Shown here piece by piece: positions 42,995-54,800 of a DNA stretch of 64,000 nt. The DNA is taken from NCBI GenBank assembly GCA_027493525.1, contig JAOSKN010000002.1:2327326-2391325 (forward strand). The letters are read 5' to 3'. Each line of letters starts with the position of its first letter. Position 1 is the first letter of the stretch. The stretch comes from Planctomycetota bacterium. Lineage in GTDB: Bacteria; Planctomycetota; SZUA-567; H5-PLA8. The notes under the pieces are model-generated. The model saw only the letters and a program-made list of their open reading frames with translations. It had not been told where the DNA came from and did no database searches. The translations under genes were made by a program, and so were the position numbers.

Positions 42995-44937
42995 TCAGGT
43001 CTCGCAATCCCGCAGGGCGCGCCGCGTCCGTTCGAGGAGCCAGGCGGGATCGGCCAGGCGCTTGGCGGGATCGGCGGCGAGCAGGTCCAGGCAGATCGCA
43101 TCGGCGGCCGGATGCAGATCCTGGCGGCTGAGCGACGGCGGCTCGATGCGGTCGGCGTTGAGGAGCCGCCGCGTCGCCCCATCCGCGCCGCCGTCGAAGA
43201 GCCGCTTGCCGGTGAGCATCTCGTGGAGGATGACGCCCAACGCGTAGAAATCGGAGGCGGGGCCGATCGCTTCGAGCCGCTCGGCGAGCTGTTCCGGGGC
43301 CGCGTAAGGCAGGGTGCCTCCGGCGCGGCGCGCGGTCTCGCTGAGCCCCTGGGCGTTGCCTCGTTCGCCCGCGCGGAACCACTCGGACATCGTGAAATCG
43401 GTCAGGATCGCGGTGGGCTCCTCGAGCATGCCGGCGGCGGGCATGCCCGGGCGCGGGAAACGCAGCAGGATGTTGCCGGGCTTCACGTCGAGATGCACGA
43501 CGCCGTTGCGGTGCGCGTAGGCCAGCGCGTCGGCCGCCTGAATCAGAATCTGAAGGCAGAACGCCACGGGCAGCGCGCCATGCCGCCCCAGCAATCGGTC
43601 GAGCGACGGCCCTTCGATCAAGGGCATGATCAGGTACGGTTTCCCGTCTTGCACGCCAAAGTCGAAGATGGGGATGATGTGAGGATGGTTCAGCCGCGCG
43701 GCTACGCGCGCTTCGTGCCGGAAGAGCGCCAGCATCTCCTGGTCGGCATGAAAGGAGGCTTGCAAGACCTTCAGCGCCACGTCGCGCTCCAACACGCTGT
43801 CGTGAGCCAGATAGACGACCCCCTGCCCGCCGTGCCCAATTTCGCGCAAGAGCCGGTAGCGTCCGAAATCGGCCAGCCCCCGCGGCGGCTCCGTGGACTC
43901 TTCCTCGGACGCGGGCTCCGCCGCGGGAGCCGCGACCGAGGCCGTCTCGGAGAGCGCGGGGTCGGGCGCCTGCTTCGCGACGGCCGGGTGACGGGTCGAG
44001 GACTCGATGCCGGTGGGGTTCGCGGCGACGAGTTGGGCGTCGGCCTTTGCCTCGCGCCAGGCTTCGGCGAGATCCTCGAGCATCGCCCGGCCGTCGGCGT
44101 AACGCTCCTTGGGATCCGAGCGCAAGGCGTGCTGGATTACCCTCAGCAGCGAGGGCGCGAGGTCCGGGACCATCGCCTCTGGCGGCGGGTACTCGGTCTT
44201 GCGGATGTTCTGGAAGAGCATGGTGCGCCGCTCGGCGCGTGTCTTGCCCTGCCAGGCGGGATCCACGAATGGATGCTTGCCCGTCAGCGCCTGATAGAGG
44301 ATCACGCCGAGCGCAAAGCAGTCGCTGAATGCGCCGGTCTCCTCGCCGCGCGTCTGCTCGGGGACATGTAAAGCGGCGTCCCGAGCGTGAAGCCGCTGCG
44401 GGTAAGCGTCGAGAAGTCCTTCAGCCGCGCCAGGCCGAAATCGCTGAGGAACGCGACGCCATCCTGAAGCAGGATGTTGGTGGGCTTGAGGTCTCTGTGG
44501 ATGATGCCCTGTTCGTGCGCGTAGGCCAGCGCGCGGCCGATTTGATAGAGCCATTCCACGGCCGTGCGCCGGCCGATGCCCGACTTCATCGCCTCCGAGA
44601 GCGTCCCGCCCGCGATCTTGCGCATGGCGAAGAAATAAAAGGGCGTTTCTTCTCCCGCCGCGTAGACGGGCACGATATGCGGGTGCTCCAGGCGCGCCAG
44701 CGCCGAGGCTTCGCGAAGGAAGCGCTTGATGTTGTCCCCGGGCGTGAAGAGCCCTTCCTCCAGGACCTTCAGCGCCACGCGGCGGCTCAGCGTGAGCTGC
44801 TCGGCCTCGTACACCCGCGCCATGCTGCCGCGGCCGAGTTCCGCCTCGATGCGGAAATCGCCGAGTGTCCTGCCGAGCAGCGATCCGGGCATGTACGCGA
44901 TCCCCGAGGCTGGCGTGGCTTGCAGACTCGATTTCAT
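42995..44937 (-). CDS. tandem Ser/Thr kinase-pseudokinase (one frameshift)
   Basis: About 647 residues after repair. The first kinase (about 27-290) looks active: GRGSMARV loop, Lys57, HRDLKPTN at 147-154, SDFGLA with Asp166 and LGTPLYMSPEQ. The second (about 357-640) has a GHGGQGVV loop and VALKVL, but HLDVKPGN replaces HRD and DFT replaces DFG, so it is probably catalytically weak or dead. The frame breaks in a run of four G (44360-44363, plus strand): one extra base joins YMSP to EQTRGEETGAFSDCFALGVILYQALTGKHPF. No transmembrane segment was found between or after the domains, so it is probably cytosolic. Upstream of the HEAT-repeat gene in a likely operon. Confidence 0.85.
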
Positions 44938-45192
44938 CTTAACGCCCCGTTCGCGGCGCCGAAAGAATGTTGTCACGCTCGGTCTGGGGGCGGAGGACTG
45001 GCGCTCTCCGGCCTTCGTCCGAACGGAGCACCGGATGCTTGCCTCCGCGCCCCGAATTCCCTTCCGCCGCGCGCGCCGATCCTTTTGGCTGCACCTGTTC
45101 CTGCACCGGGGCATCCGCGTACGCATGGCTTTTCGAGGAAGCGGTGATATGAATGGGCCTTCTTCCTGAACAAGAAGGCCGGAGGAACGCAA
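44938..45192. other. divergent intergenic region between the tandem kinase and the GspE group
   Basis: 255 GC-rich bases without a convincing gene. It should carry promoters in both directions, none of which I can place with confidence. It ends with the hairpin at 45156-45180. Confidence 0.45.
45156..45180 (+). promoter_or_regulatory. 9-bp hairpin abutting a ribosome binding site
   Basis: GGCCTTCTT (45156-45164) pairs perfectly with AAGAAGGCC (45172-45180) around a 7-base loop. The GGAGGA ribosome site of the next gene begins at the following base, 45181. It could protect or control the mRNA 5' end; there is no U-tract for termination. Confidence 0.5.
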
Positions 45193-45612
45193 GTGGATCT
45201 AGAAGACTCGGAAGCTCCAGAATTGATCGGGCCGGACGAAGGCATGGGCACGCTGATGGCCCAGATGACCCGGCAATGGGTGGATAAGGTAGTGAAGGTT
45301 ATCCGCTCGGAGCGGGAAAAGGGTGTGCCCTTCGCGGCGCTCAATCGCAGCCTCAAGCAGGGGTTGCCGAACTTCGACGCGCACACGCGGCAGCGCCTGC
45401 TGGACCTGGCCTCGGACCTGGAATTGGCCGACGATTTTGCGCAAGAATCGATCGCAAAATCCGAGCAGCTCAAGCCCAATACCATCCGCATCACGCTGGC
45501 GGCGCCGCCGGAGGCCGACCTGGGTATTTACAGCCTCATCCGTTTCCACGGCGCCGAATGGCTGGTCACGGAACAGCAGGGAGACGTCTGGACGCTGAAA
45601 TTGCTGGAGTGA
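45193..45612 (+). CDS. hypothetical protein upstream of the GspE-type ATPase
   Basis: 139 residues from a GTG start with GGAGGA six bases upstream. Soluble and acidic (MDLEDSEAPELIGPDEG), mixed alpha-beta, ending YSLIRFHGAEWLVTEQQGDVWTLKLLE. No family is recognised. It precedes the type II/IV secretion ATPase by about 40 bases on the same strand, so a link to that machinery is possible. Confidence 0.65.
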   Translation: MDLEDSEAPELIGPDEGMGTLMAQMTRQWVDKVVKVIRSEREKGVPFAALNRSLKQGLPNFDAHTRQRLLDLASDLELADDFAQESIAKSEQLKPNTIRITLAAPPEADLGIYSLIRFHGAEWLVTEQQGDVWTLKLLE

Positions 45613-45655
45613 CTGGCGCGCGGCGTACGGTCACCGGCACTCAAAGGGAGCACGC

Positions 45656-47094
45656 ATGGACAAGCCACAGTCGCCGAACGCCCCCGCCGCGACGCCGGCG
45701 CCGGACGCCTTGTCCTCGTCGCGCAAGCCGCCCGAGGCCGCGTCCACGCGCAAGCCCGGCCCGCTCGGTTCGGGCCGCGGCCCGCTCGCGCCTTCCCATC
45801 CAGGCATGCGTGCGGACCTGTCCGCCGCCGAAGCCGCGGCGGTCGTGGAGGAACAGCGCGCGACCTTTCCCGAAGAGACGCCCGAGGAACGCCTCGAGGA
45901 TCTTCCGCCGCTGGCCATCGTCGAGGGCGACGCGCCGGTCGTGAAGGCGGTCAACGCGATCCTGATGGAAGCGCTCAAGCGCCGCGCCAGCGACATTCAC
46001 CTGGAACCGTACCCGGACAAGCTGCTGGTCCGGCTGCGCGTGGACGGGTGCCTGCTCACCGCCCACGAACTCCCGTCCAGCGCGACCTCGGGGGTTGTCT
46101 CGCGCTTGAAAGTGATGGCCTCGCTGGACATCGCCGAGCGGCGCTTTCCTCAGGACGGCCGCATCAAGCTCGGGCTCCCCGGGAAGGGCGCGATCGACTT
46201 CCGCATGAGCACACTGCCGAGCATCTTCGGCGAAAAGGTCGTGATGCGCGTGCTGGGCACCGGGCAGCTTAAGGACAGCGTGGACGCTCTGGGCTTCGAA
46301 GGGCAGGCGCACCGCTACGTCACCGACGCGCTGCGCAACACCTACGGCATGATCCTCGTCACCGGGCCCACCGGCAGCGGCAAGACCACCACGCTCTACA
46401 CCATGCTGAAGGCGCTGCAGAACCCGGAGATCAACATCGTCACCGCCGAGGATCGGTGGAGTACAACCTGCCGGGCATCACGCAGGTTTCGGTCCGGCCG
46501 CAGATCGGGTTCAGCTTCGAGGTCGCGCTGCGCAGCTTCCTGCGCCAGGACCCCGATATCATTCTCGTCGGCGAGATGCGCGATTACGAGACCGCCGCCA
46601 TCGCCGTCAAGGCTTCGCTTACCGGCCACCTTGTCCTGAGCACCGTTCACACCAACGACGCGCCGTCCACGGTCGTGCGCATGGTGGATATGGGCATCGA
46701 GCCGTACCTCGTGGCCTCCGCGGTGAAGCTCGTGATTGCCCAGCGCCTTGTGCGCCGGATCTGCGCGGAATGCAAGGAGGAAGTGCCCATTTCGCCGGAG
46801 GAGCAGGAGGAGCTCCATGAGTCCACGCTCAACGGCATCCAGCAAACCTTCCGCGGGAAGGGTTGCGAGGCCTGCAACAAGACCGGCTACCGCGGGCGCG
46901 CGCCGGTCTTCGAGGTGATGCCGATCAAGAGCAAGGACCTCAAGCGCGTCATCACCGAAGGCGGCACGGAGGTGATGGTCGCGCAGGTCGCGCGGCGCGA
47001 GGGGCTGCGCACGTTGAAGGATGAGGTCCTGAGCCTCGTCAACGCGGGCGTCACCAGCCTGGAGGAGGCGATGGAGATCATCGCCAGCGAGTAG
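45656..47094 (+). CDS. GspE/PilB-type secretion or pilus assembly ATPase (one frameshift)
   Basis: About 479 residues after repair. A Pro/Ala-rich N-terminus precedes [24 protein letters not shown], then [10 protein letters not shown]. Walker A is GPTGSGKTT, the Asp/Walker B region is [16 protein letters not shown], the His box is [15 protein letters not shown], and the zinc tetracysteine is CAECKEE to [12 protein letters not shown]. These ATPases drive type II secretion or type IV pilus extension. The frame breaks at 46451-46455: GATCGGTG should read with CC, giving the family motif [15 protein letters not shown]. No pilin, PilC/GspF or secretin gene lies in the window, so the rest of the machine is elsewhere. 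Confidence 0.92.
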
Positions 47095-47188
47095 CCCCTC
47101 CCGCGCCGGCCCGTCCGGCTTGCCCTACTTCCACCCACGCGCTACGCTCTTGGGCCGACGCAAGTCCTTCGGCCGGAGAAGATCCCCC

Positions 47189-48739
47189 ATGCGCCTGTTG
47201 CTGCTTCTGGCGCTGGCCTGCGCGACGGCGCTGGCCGGCGAACCTGCGACGCCCGAACCGAAGACGCCGCAGGAGGAACTGGATCGCGGCGTCGAACTGG
47301 TCAAGGCCAAGAACTACAAAGACGCGCTGGTCTGGTTCCAGCGCGCGGCCGATCATGGGAACGCTACGGCCCAGCACAATCTCGGCATCCTCCACTTCAG
47401 CGGCCTGGGCGTGGACCGCGACCTCGACGCGGCCGTGCAGTGGTTCCGCAAGGCCGCGGAGAAAGGCCAAGCCGACGCGCAGACGCAACTGGCTGAGATG
47501 ACCTTTCTGGGCGTGGGCGTGCCCAAAGATCCCCAGGCCGGGCTTAAACTGCTCTCCCAAGCCGCCGACGCGGGGAATGCCAAGGCTCAGATGAAGCTCG
47601 CGAGTCTCTACCGCGTCGGCCTGGATGCCGACGGGCAAGGCGTGGTGCCGCGCGACATGAGCGTCTTCGCCGGTTGGATCCTCAAGGCGGCCGAGCAGGG
47701 TTCGGCTGAAGCCCAATACCAGATGGGGCTCGTCTGCCAGAACGGGCTCGGCGTGCGTCAGGACTTCTCCCAGGCCGTGCAGTGGTTCCGGAAGGCCGCC
47801 GACCAGGACTACGCCGCCGCGCAGTACGGTTTCGCGCAGGCGCTGCTGAAGGGCCTGGGGATCGTCCAGAATCCCAAGGACGCGCTCAACTGGGCCAAGC
47901 GCTCCGCCGATCAGGGCCTAGCCGACGCCCAGCACCTTCTGGGAGGCATGTACCGGGACGGGAAAGGCGTCGAGGCCGACGCGAAACTGGCCGTCGAGTG
48001 GTTCAAGAAGGCCGTCGAGCAGGGCCACGTCGAGGCGCAGTACGACCTGGCCATGCTGACGCTGGCCGGGAAGGGCATCGATCCCGACGCCAAGGCCGCC
48101 GCCGAACTCTGCCGCAAGGCCGCCGAAAAAGGTTCAGCCAACGGGCAGCAGGCCTACGCGATCATGCTGCTCAACGGCCACGGCGTCGGCATCGACCAGG
48201 CGCAGGCGTTCCGGTGGATGTTCCGCGCCGCCGAACAGGGGCTCGTGAGCGCCGAACACAACCTGGGCCTGATGTACCTGAACGGGCGCGGCATCGCCCA
48301 GGATCTCAAACGCGCCGCCGAGTGCTTCCGCCTCGCCACGCAGCACGGCAACCTGGATTCCACCGTGCAGTACGCCGTGTTGCTCTTCAAAGGTCAGGGA
48401 GTGGAAAAGAACGAAGCCCAGGCCTACGGGCTGATGCGCCAGGCCGCCGACGCCGGCAGCGCGGCTGCGCAAACCAATGTCGGGATCATGCTCCGCGACG
48501 GGACGGGCGTAAAAGCCAACCCGGCCGAGGCCGTGACCTTCTTCCGCAAGGCCGCCGAACAGAACTGGGCAGACGGACAATACGCTTTGGGTTACGCCTA
48601 CGAGCAGGGGCAAGGCACCGAAAAGGATCTTGGGCAGGCTAAAGCGTGGTATGAAAAGGCCGCCGTGCAGGGGCAAGGCGCGGCCAAAGCGGCGCTCGAA
48701 AAGCTCCATGCGGGGACGAAGGGCGCACCTTCACCTTAA
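47189..48739 (+). CDS. secreted Sel1-repeat protein
   Basis: 516 residues. The signal peptide MRLLLLLALACATALAGE sets the start at 47189, with GGAGAAG upstream; the frame extends further 5' without support. The rest is about twelve 36-residue Sel1-like (TPR-related) repeats, for example AAVQWFRKAAEKGQADAQTQLAEMTFLGVGVPKDP. Sel1 proteins are helical scaffolds for protein partners. It lies directly upstream of the giant surface protein gene (150-base gap) and might assist its export or anchoring; this is inference only. Confidence 0.9.
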   Translation: MRLLLLLALACATALAGEPATPEPKTPQEELDRGVELVKAKNYKDALVWFQRAADHGNATAQHNLGILHFSGLGVDRDLDAAVQWFRKAAEKGQADAQTQLAEMTFLGVGVPKDPQAGLKLLSQAADAGNAKAQMKLASLYRVGLDADGQGVVPRDMSVFAGWILKAAEQGSAEAQYQMGLVCQNGLGVRQDFSQAVQWFRKAADQDYAAAQYGFAQALLKGLGIVQNPKDALNWAKRSADQGLADAQHLLGGMYRDGKGVEADAKLAVEWFKKAVEQGHVEAQYDLAMLTLAGKGIDPDAKAAAELCRKAAEKGSANGQQAYAIMLLNGHGVGIDQAQAFRWMFRAAEQGLVSAEHNLGLMYLNGRGIAQDLKRAAECFRLATQHGNLDSTVQYAVLLFKGQGVEKNEAQAYGLMRQAADAGSAAAQTNVGIMLRDGTGVKANPAEAVTFFRKAAEQNWADGQYALGYAYEQGQGTEKDLGQAKAWYEKAAVQGQGAAKAALEKLHAGTKGAPSP

Positions 48740-48889
48740 CTTAATCCCCGTCCAAGCCATAACCTGTTAATACAAAAGAAGTTCTCGTGGTGCAAATGCC
48801 GGCAGTCGCTGGCACTTTGCTTTTGAAAATTCAGTGTCGCGGCAATACAGTATCTCTTCGGCTTTTTCTCATGGAAGCGCAGGGATACC

Positions 48890-51800
48890 ATGACCTTACG
48901 ACACCTACCCCCCCTCCTGATCATGTTGGCTTTTGGAGCTTCGGCGCTGGCCGTCGAATCTTCTGGGCCACAAGTCACCGCCGGCTCGGCGACGATTACT
49001 CAGAATGGGGGCAACGTAAGCGTACAAACCCAGACCAACCGGACGATTATCAACTGGAATAGCTTTGGCGTGCCGCAAGGCACGACGACGGAGTTCCTCC
49101 AGCCGGGCGCCCAATCCGCTGTGCTAAATAAGGTGACAGGCGCGCTGCCCTCGGAGATTCACGGCGCGCTGCTCTCCAACGGCCGCGTCTACCTGATGAA
49201 TCCGAACGGCGTCGTGGTCGGCCCTAGCGGCGTGATCCAGACGACCGGCTTCGTCGCGACAACCCTGAATATCCAGGACGCCGAGTTCCTCTCCGGCGGG
49301 ACGATGCGCCTTTCGGGCGGCTCCACGGCGGCGGTCGTGAATCTGGGGCAGATCGAGGTCTCCGGCGGCGACGTGCTCCTGATCGGGCCGCAGGTCCGCA
49401 ACGAGGGCACGATTTCGGCGGTCGACGGCAAGGCCGCGCTGGTGGCCGCGCGCGACGTAATGCTCACCGCGGACAACCAGATCTTCGTCCAGCTCTCCGA
49501 GGAATCGGTGGGCGGCACGGGAGTGGAGAACACCGGGACCATCCAGGCCGCGCGGGCCGAACTGCTGGCGCAGGGGAACCTGTACGTGCTGGCGATCAAC
49601 AACAGCGGCACCGTCGAGGCCACCAGCGTGGTGCGCGAAGGCGGTCGAGTGCTGCTTCGCGCCGACGGCGGGCAGATCCGCAACACCGGCACGCTGAAGG
49701 CGCGGACGGTGGACGAGCAGGGCCGCGAGGTCGGCGGGACGATCGACGTGTTGGCGGACGTGATCGAATTGAGCGGCCCGGCGACGCTGGATGCTTCGGG
49801 AGCCTACGGCGGCGGGGAGATCCACGTCGGCGGGGACTATCAGGGCCTGGGGCCGCTGCCGCACGCACAGCGCGTGAGCGTGGGCTCGGAGGTCGTCCTT
49901 AGCGCCGATGCCCTGCAGGTCGGCCACGGCGGTTCGGTGATCGTCTGGTCCGACGGAGAGACGACCTTCGGCGGGACGGCAACCGCCCGCGGCGGCCTGC
50001 TGGGCGGAGACGGCGGTTTCGTGGAGACCTCCGGTTCGGTGCTGCGTATTACCGGCGGATTCATCGATACCTCCGCGCTGTACGGGCAGCGGGGCATGTG
50101 GTTGCTGGACCCGACCGACGTGACCGTCGATGCCACCATGGCCACGACGATCAACGGTTCCGCCACGGACGTGACGATCAGCACCGACGGCATGATCACC
50201 TTCGACGCCGTCATCGATACCACCAACGCCATCGACCTGACCGCGAGGGCCGGCAGCAGCATCGTCGTCAACGCCACCCGGACGATCACGCTCAACGGCG
50301 GGACGCTTACCCTCTCGGCCAACGACGCGTCCACCGGCGGAAGCGACGCCGCGGCCATGATCGACATCAACGCGGCCATTACTACCACCGGAGCCGATTC
50401 CGGCGTGGTCTTCGACCTGAACGGCGCCACCGGGGGCATCCAGCTCGGCGCGAACGTGACCTCGGGCGGCGGTGCGAGCGGCGGGATCGACCTCATCGGC
50501 GATGTGGTCGTGGACGGCGCGACGATCAAGCTGACCTCCAACGGCGGGGCGGTCTCGCTGACCGGCGCCCTCTCCGGCGGCGCGGGGACGGAGAACTTCG
50601 AGATCGACGCCGGCGCGGCCGGAGGAACGGTGACGCTGGACGGCGTGACCAGCAGCCTGGCGACCCTGAAGATCACCGGCGGCGCGATCCTGCTCGACGA
50701 CGACGTGACGACCAGCGGAAACCAGGACTACTTCGGTCCGGTGACCCTGACCAATACCTCGGCCAACAACGTTACTTTCACGACCACCAACGACGGGAAC
50801 GTCACCTTCGGCGGCGCCGTCCAGGCGCAGACGGACGGGGTTCAGAGCCTGACCGCCAACGTCGGCGACGGGGACGTGGTATTCGTCGGCGCCGTGGGCA
50901 GCGGGGCGCTGAACAAACTGGCCGGCGTGGATTTGACCAGCACCGGGACCTCGATCGTGATCGGCGCCGATGTGACCACGACCGGCGACCAGGTTTATAA
51001 CGGGGCCGTGGACCTGACCGCCTCGGTCACGCTCACCTCCACGGCCGGGGCGGTCGATTTCCAGAGCACCGTCGACGGCGCGTTCGCATTGAATGTGGAC
51101 GCGGCGACGACCGTTTCCTTCGGCAGCACCGTTGGGGCTACCACGCGCCTGACCGGCCTGGACGTCAACAGCGGCGGCGCGCTGACGCTTACGGGCAACA
51201 TTTCCACCGACAGCGCCACCGCCGGCGTCGGCGCGCACGTGGACTTCTCCGGCGCGGCCTCCATCGTGCTCGCCGCCGACGTGACGATCGACACCTTCAA
51301 CGGCACCTCCAACACGGCAGGGAACGTGACTTTCGGGACAGCGGCGTTGACCAACTCGACCTCGCGCGCGTTGTCCATCAACACCAGCGGCACGACGTCC
51401 GGCTCGATCACCCTCGGCGCGCTGGGCGCCGCGGCCAACCCGCTTACTTCGCTCACGGTCGCGACCGGCGGGACGGGCGCGCTGACGCTCAACGGGAGTA
51501 TCTTCACCGACGGCACCGCGCTGAATTTCAGCAGCACGCAGGCGGCTTCCGTGACGGTCAACGGGCCGCTGACCCTGGACACCGGCGCCGCCGCGACCGC
51601 CACCGGCGGGAACGTGACCTTCGCCGGCGTGACGATAAGCGGCTCCGGCGACCTGACCATCGACGCCACGGCGACCACGACCGACGGGAACGTGACGCTC
51701 GGCGCGATCGGCTCGGCCGGGACGCCCTTTGCCGGCGGCGTGGTGGTTTCCGGCGACGCGCTGATGCTGGGCGGCAGCATCTTCATCGACGGCGGGAGCG

Positions 51801-54800
51801 CCGCCGGGGTGGACTTCTCCGGGGTCAATTCGATCGCGCTCTCGGCGGACGTGACGATCGATACGGACCTGGCGGGCACGGCCGGCAGCGACGCCAGCCT
51901 GGTCACGTTCGGCTCGGCGGGCGTCAACAACGCGCAGCGCCTGACCATCGACGCAACGGCCGACGCCGGCGACGCGGCGGCGGATGTCACCCTTGGCAAC
52001 GTGGGCGCCACCACGCGGCTGACGCGGCTGACCGTCTCCGGCGACACGCTGACGCTCAACGGCGGCACCGTGCGGACCAACGCGGAAGCCGTCGATTTCA
52101 TGGGGCTGGCCGGCATCACCTTGACCCAGGCGACCACGACCATCGATACGGGCGTCGACGCGGGCACGACCAACGGCGGCGATATCCGCTTCGGGAACGC
52201 AGCCGTCAGCGGCGCCGGCATGGCGCTGGTCCTCTCCTCCCAGGGCAATGGCGACGGGAACGACGGGAACATCACGCTAGGCGACGTGGGCGCGGCCGGC
52301 GCGGCCCTGGCCTCGCTTTCGGTGGACGCCAACAGCGGCGGCGCCGGCACGGTGGGCACGCTGACCTTGAATGGGAGCATCTTCACCGACGGCACCGCGC
52401 TGAACTTCAGCAGCACGCAGGTGGCTTCGGTGGCCGTGAACGGGCCGCTGACGCTGGATACGGGCGTCGCGGGCTCCGCGGCGGGCAACGTGACCTTCGC
52501 CGGCGTGGCCCTCGACGGCGCCGGCGATCTGACCATCGACACGACCGGCACCACCTCCGGCGCCATCGTGCTCGACGACGTCGGCTCCGCGACCACGCCC
52601 TTCGGCGGAGGCCTGACCGTCTCCGGCGGTGCGCTGACGCTGGGCGGCGACATCTTCGTGAGCGGCGGCGGGGCGGTGGATTTCAGCGGCGTCGCCAGCA
52701 TCGCCCTGAGCACGGACGTGACGATCGATACCGACGGCGCGGGGGCCGACGCCGCCGCGGGGGGCATCTTCTTCGGCACGGTGACCGTGAGCGCCGCCGG
52801 CAACTCGCTGGTCCTCGACGCCTCCGAGAGCGACGGCGGCGCCTTCGGTGACCTCAGCTTGGGCGTGACCGGGACCGCGGGAAGCCTGCTCGCGGATCTG
52901 ACGGTGTCGGGCAACCAGTTGACCCTCAGCGGCAACATCTCGGCCGAAGTGAACACGACGGGCGCGACGCTCGACTTTACCGGCGTCAGTTCCGTACTGT
53001 TGGCCGCCGACGTGAGCATCGACAGCAACACGGGCGGCGGGTCCGGCGGCCGCATCGATTTCGGCATGGCCACCATCGACGGCGACGGCGGGGCCGCGCG
53101 CGCGCTTACGCTCGACGCCTCCTCCAACGCCGGCGGCACGGGCGGGACCATCGTGCTCGGCGAGGTCGGCGCGACGGACCCCCTCGCGTCCCTGACCCTC
53201 TCCGCGGCCGGGGGAACCGAAGGCGCGCTGATCCTGAACGGCAGCGTATTCGTGGACGGCGCCAGCCTGAGTTTCGCGAATTTCGCCACGGTCAGCGTTG
53301 AAGGCGCCGTCACGCTCGACACCGTTCAGACGTCCGGCGTCAACGCGGGGAACGTCAGCACGGGCGGCGCGAGCATTGACGGCGCGGGCAGCCTGTCCAT
53401 CGACACGACCGCGACGGGTGGCGGCACGGCAGGCACGATCGCCCTGAACGCGGTTGACCTGACGGCTGGCAACGGCGGGCTCTCGGCCGCTGGCGGCGCA
53501 TTGACCTTGAATGGCAACCTCTCGACGGACGGCGGAAACGTGGATTTCTCCGGCGTGACGAGCATCCAGGTGGCGGTCGCGAGCGGCAACACGCTCAGTA
53601 TCGACACGCTGGCGACCGCAGGCACCGCCGGCGACGTGAACCTGGGGAGCGTGGCCCTCAACGCTTCCGGGACCAATCGCGATCTGGTCATCGACGCCAC
53701 CGGCGACACGGACGGGGCGGTCACGCTTGGCGCGATGACCTCCGCGACGACCCTGCGCAGTCTCGACGTCAGCGGCGGCACGATCACACTCAATGGCTCC
53801 GTGACCACTGCCGACGCGCAGGGCTACGCCGGCGACGTGACCCTGGCGGGCGCCGCGATCGTGCTGACGACCGGCGGCGGGGCGGGCGACGACCTCGACA
53901 TTACCGGCACGGTGACCGGCGGCGGCAACGCGCTGACGCTCAACGCCGGAGCCGGCGGCGCGATCACCCTAGGCGGCGACGCCGCGGGCCTGGCCAGTTT
54001 CACCGCCACCGGATCGAGCATCGACGTGCAGGGCGTCGCCTCCACTGGCGCGCAGTCCTACACCGGCTCGACGACGCTCAATGGCGATCTTTCCACCACC
54101 GGCGCGGGCGGCACGATCACCTTCGAGGACGACGTGACGCTGGCGACGGGCGCGATCCAGATCACGACCGCCGGCCAGACCATCACCTTCAAGGACACGC
54201 TCGACGGCGGGCAGGACCTGACCCTTGACGCGGGCGCGGGCGACGTGCTGTTCCAGGGCGCGGTGGGCGCGGGCGATCCGCTGGGGCAGATCGTGATCGT
54301 GCAGGCCCACGACGTGAGCACCCTCGCCGTGACGGCCGTCGGGTTCCAGCAGCAGGCCGGCACCGGCGCGACGACCTTCGGCGGCGCGCTGAACCTCGAT
54401 TCCGGCGGGCTCGACGTGACCACCGACGGCGCGGTGAACGTCAACGCCGGCGTCACGACGACCAGCGGCGGGGCGGTGAGCATCGACCACGGGGGCGCGC
54501 TGACCATCGCCGCCGCCGGCGACATGAACCTGGACGGGGACTTCGCCGAAACCGGCGCGGGCGCCGTAAACCTGGCCGGCGACATCACCACCGCGGGCGT
54601 GGATATCGATTTCGCCAACGACGTGACGCTCACGGGGAACGTCGCGCTGAGCACCGGCGGCGGCGCGGGCGACATTACCTTCAACGGGACGCTGGATGCG
54701 ACGGCGTCGGAGACCCTGAGCCTCACCGCCGGGACGGGCGACATCGCCTTTGCCGGCGATGTCGGGTCGGGCCAGCGCCTGGGCAACCTGACCATCGCGA

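Noticed and set aside
48800-48889. Sigma-54 promoter ahead of the giant exoprotein gene
   Set aside because: TGGCAC is present near 48810, but the GC of the -12 element is not at the required spacing.
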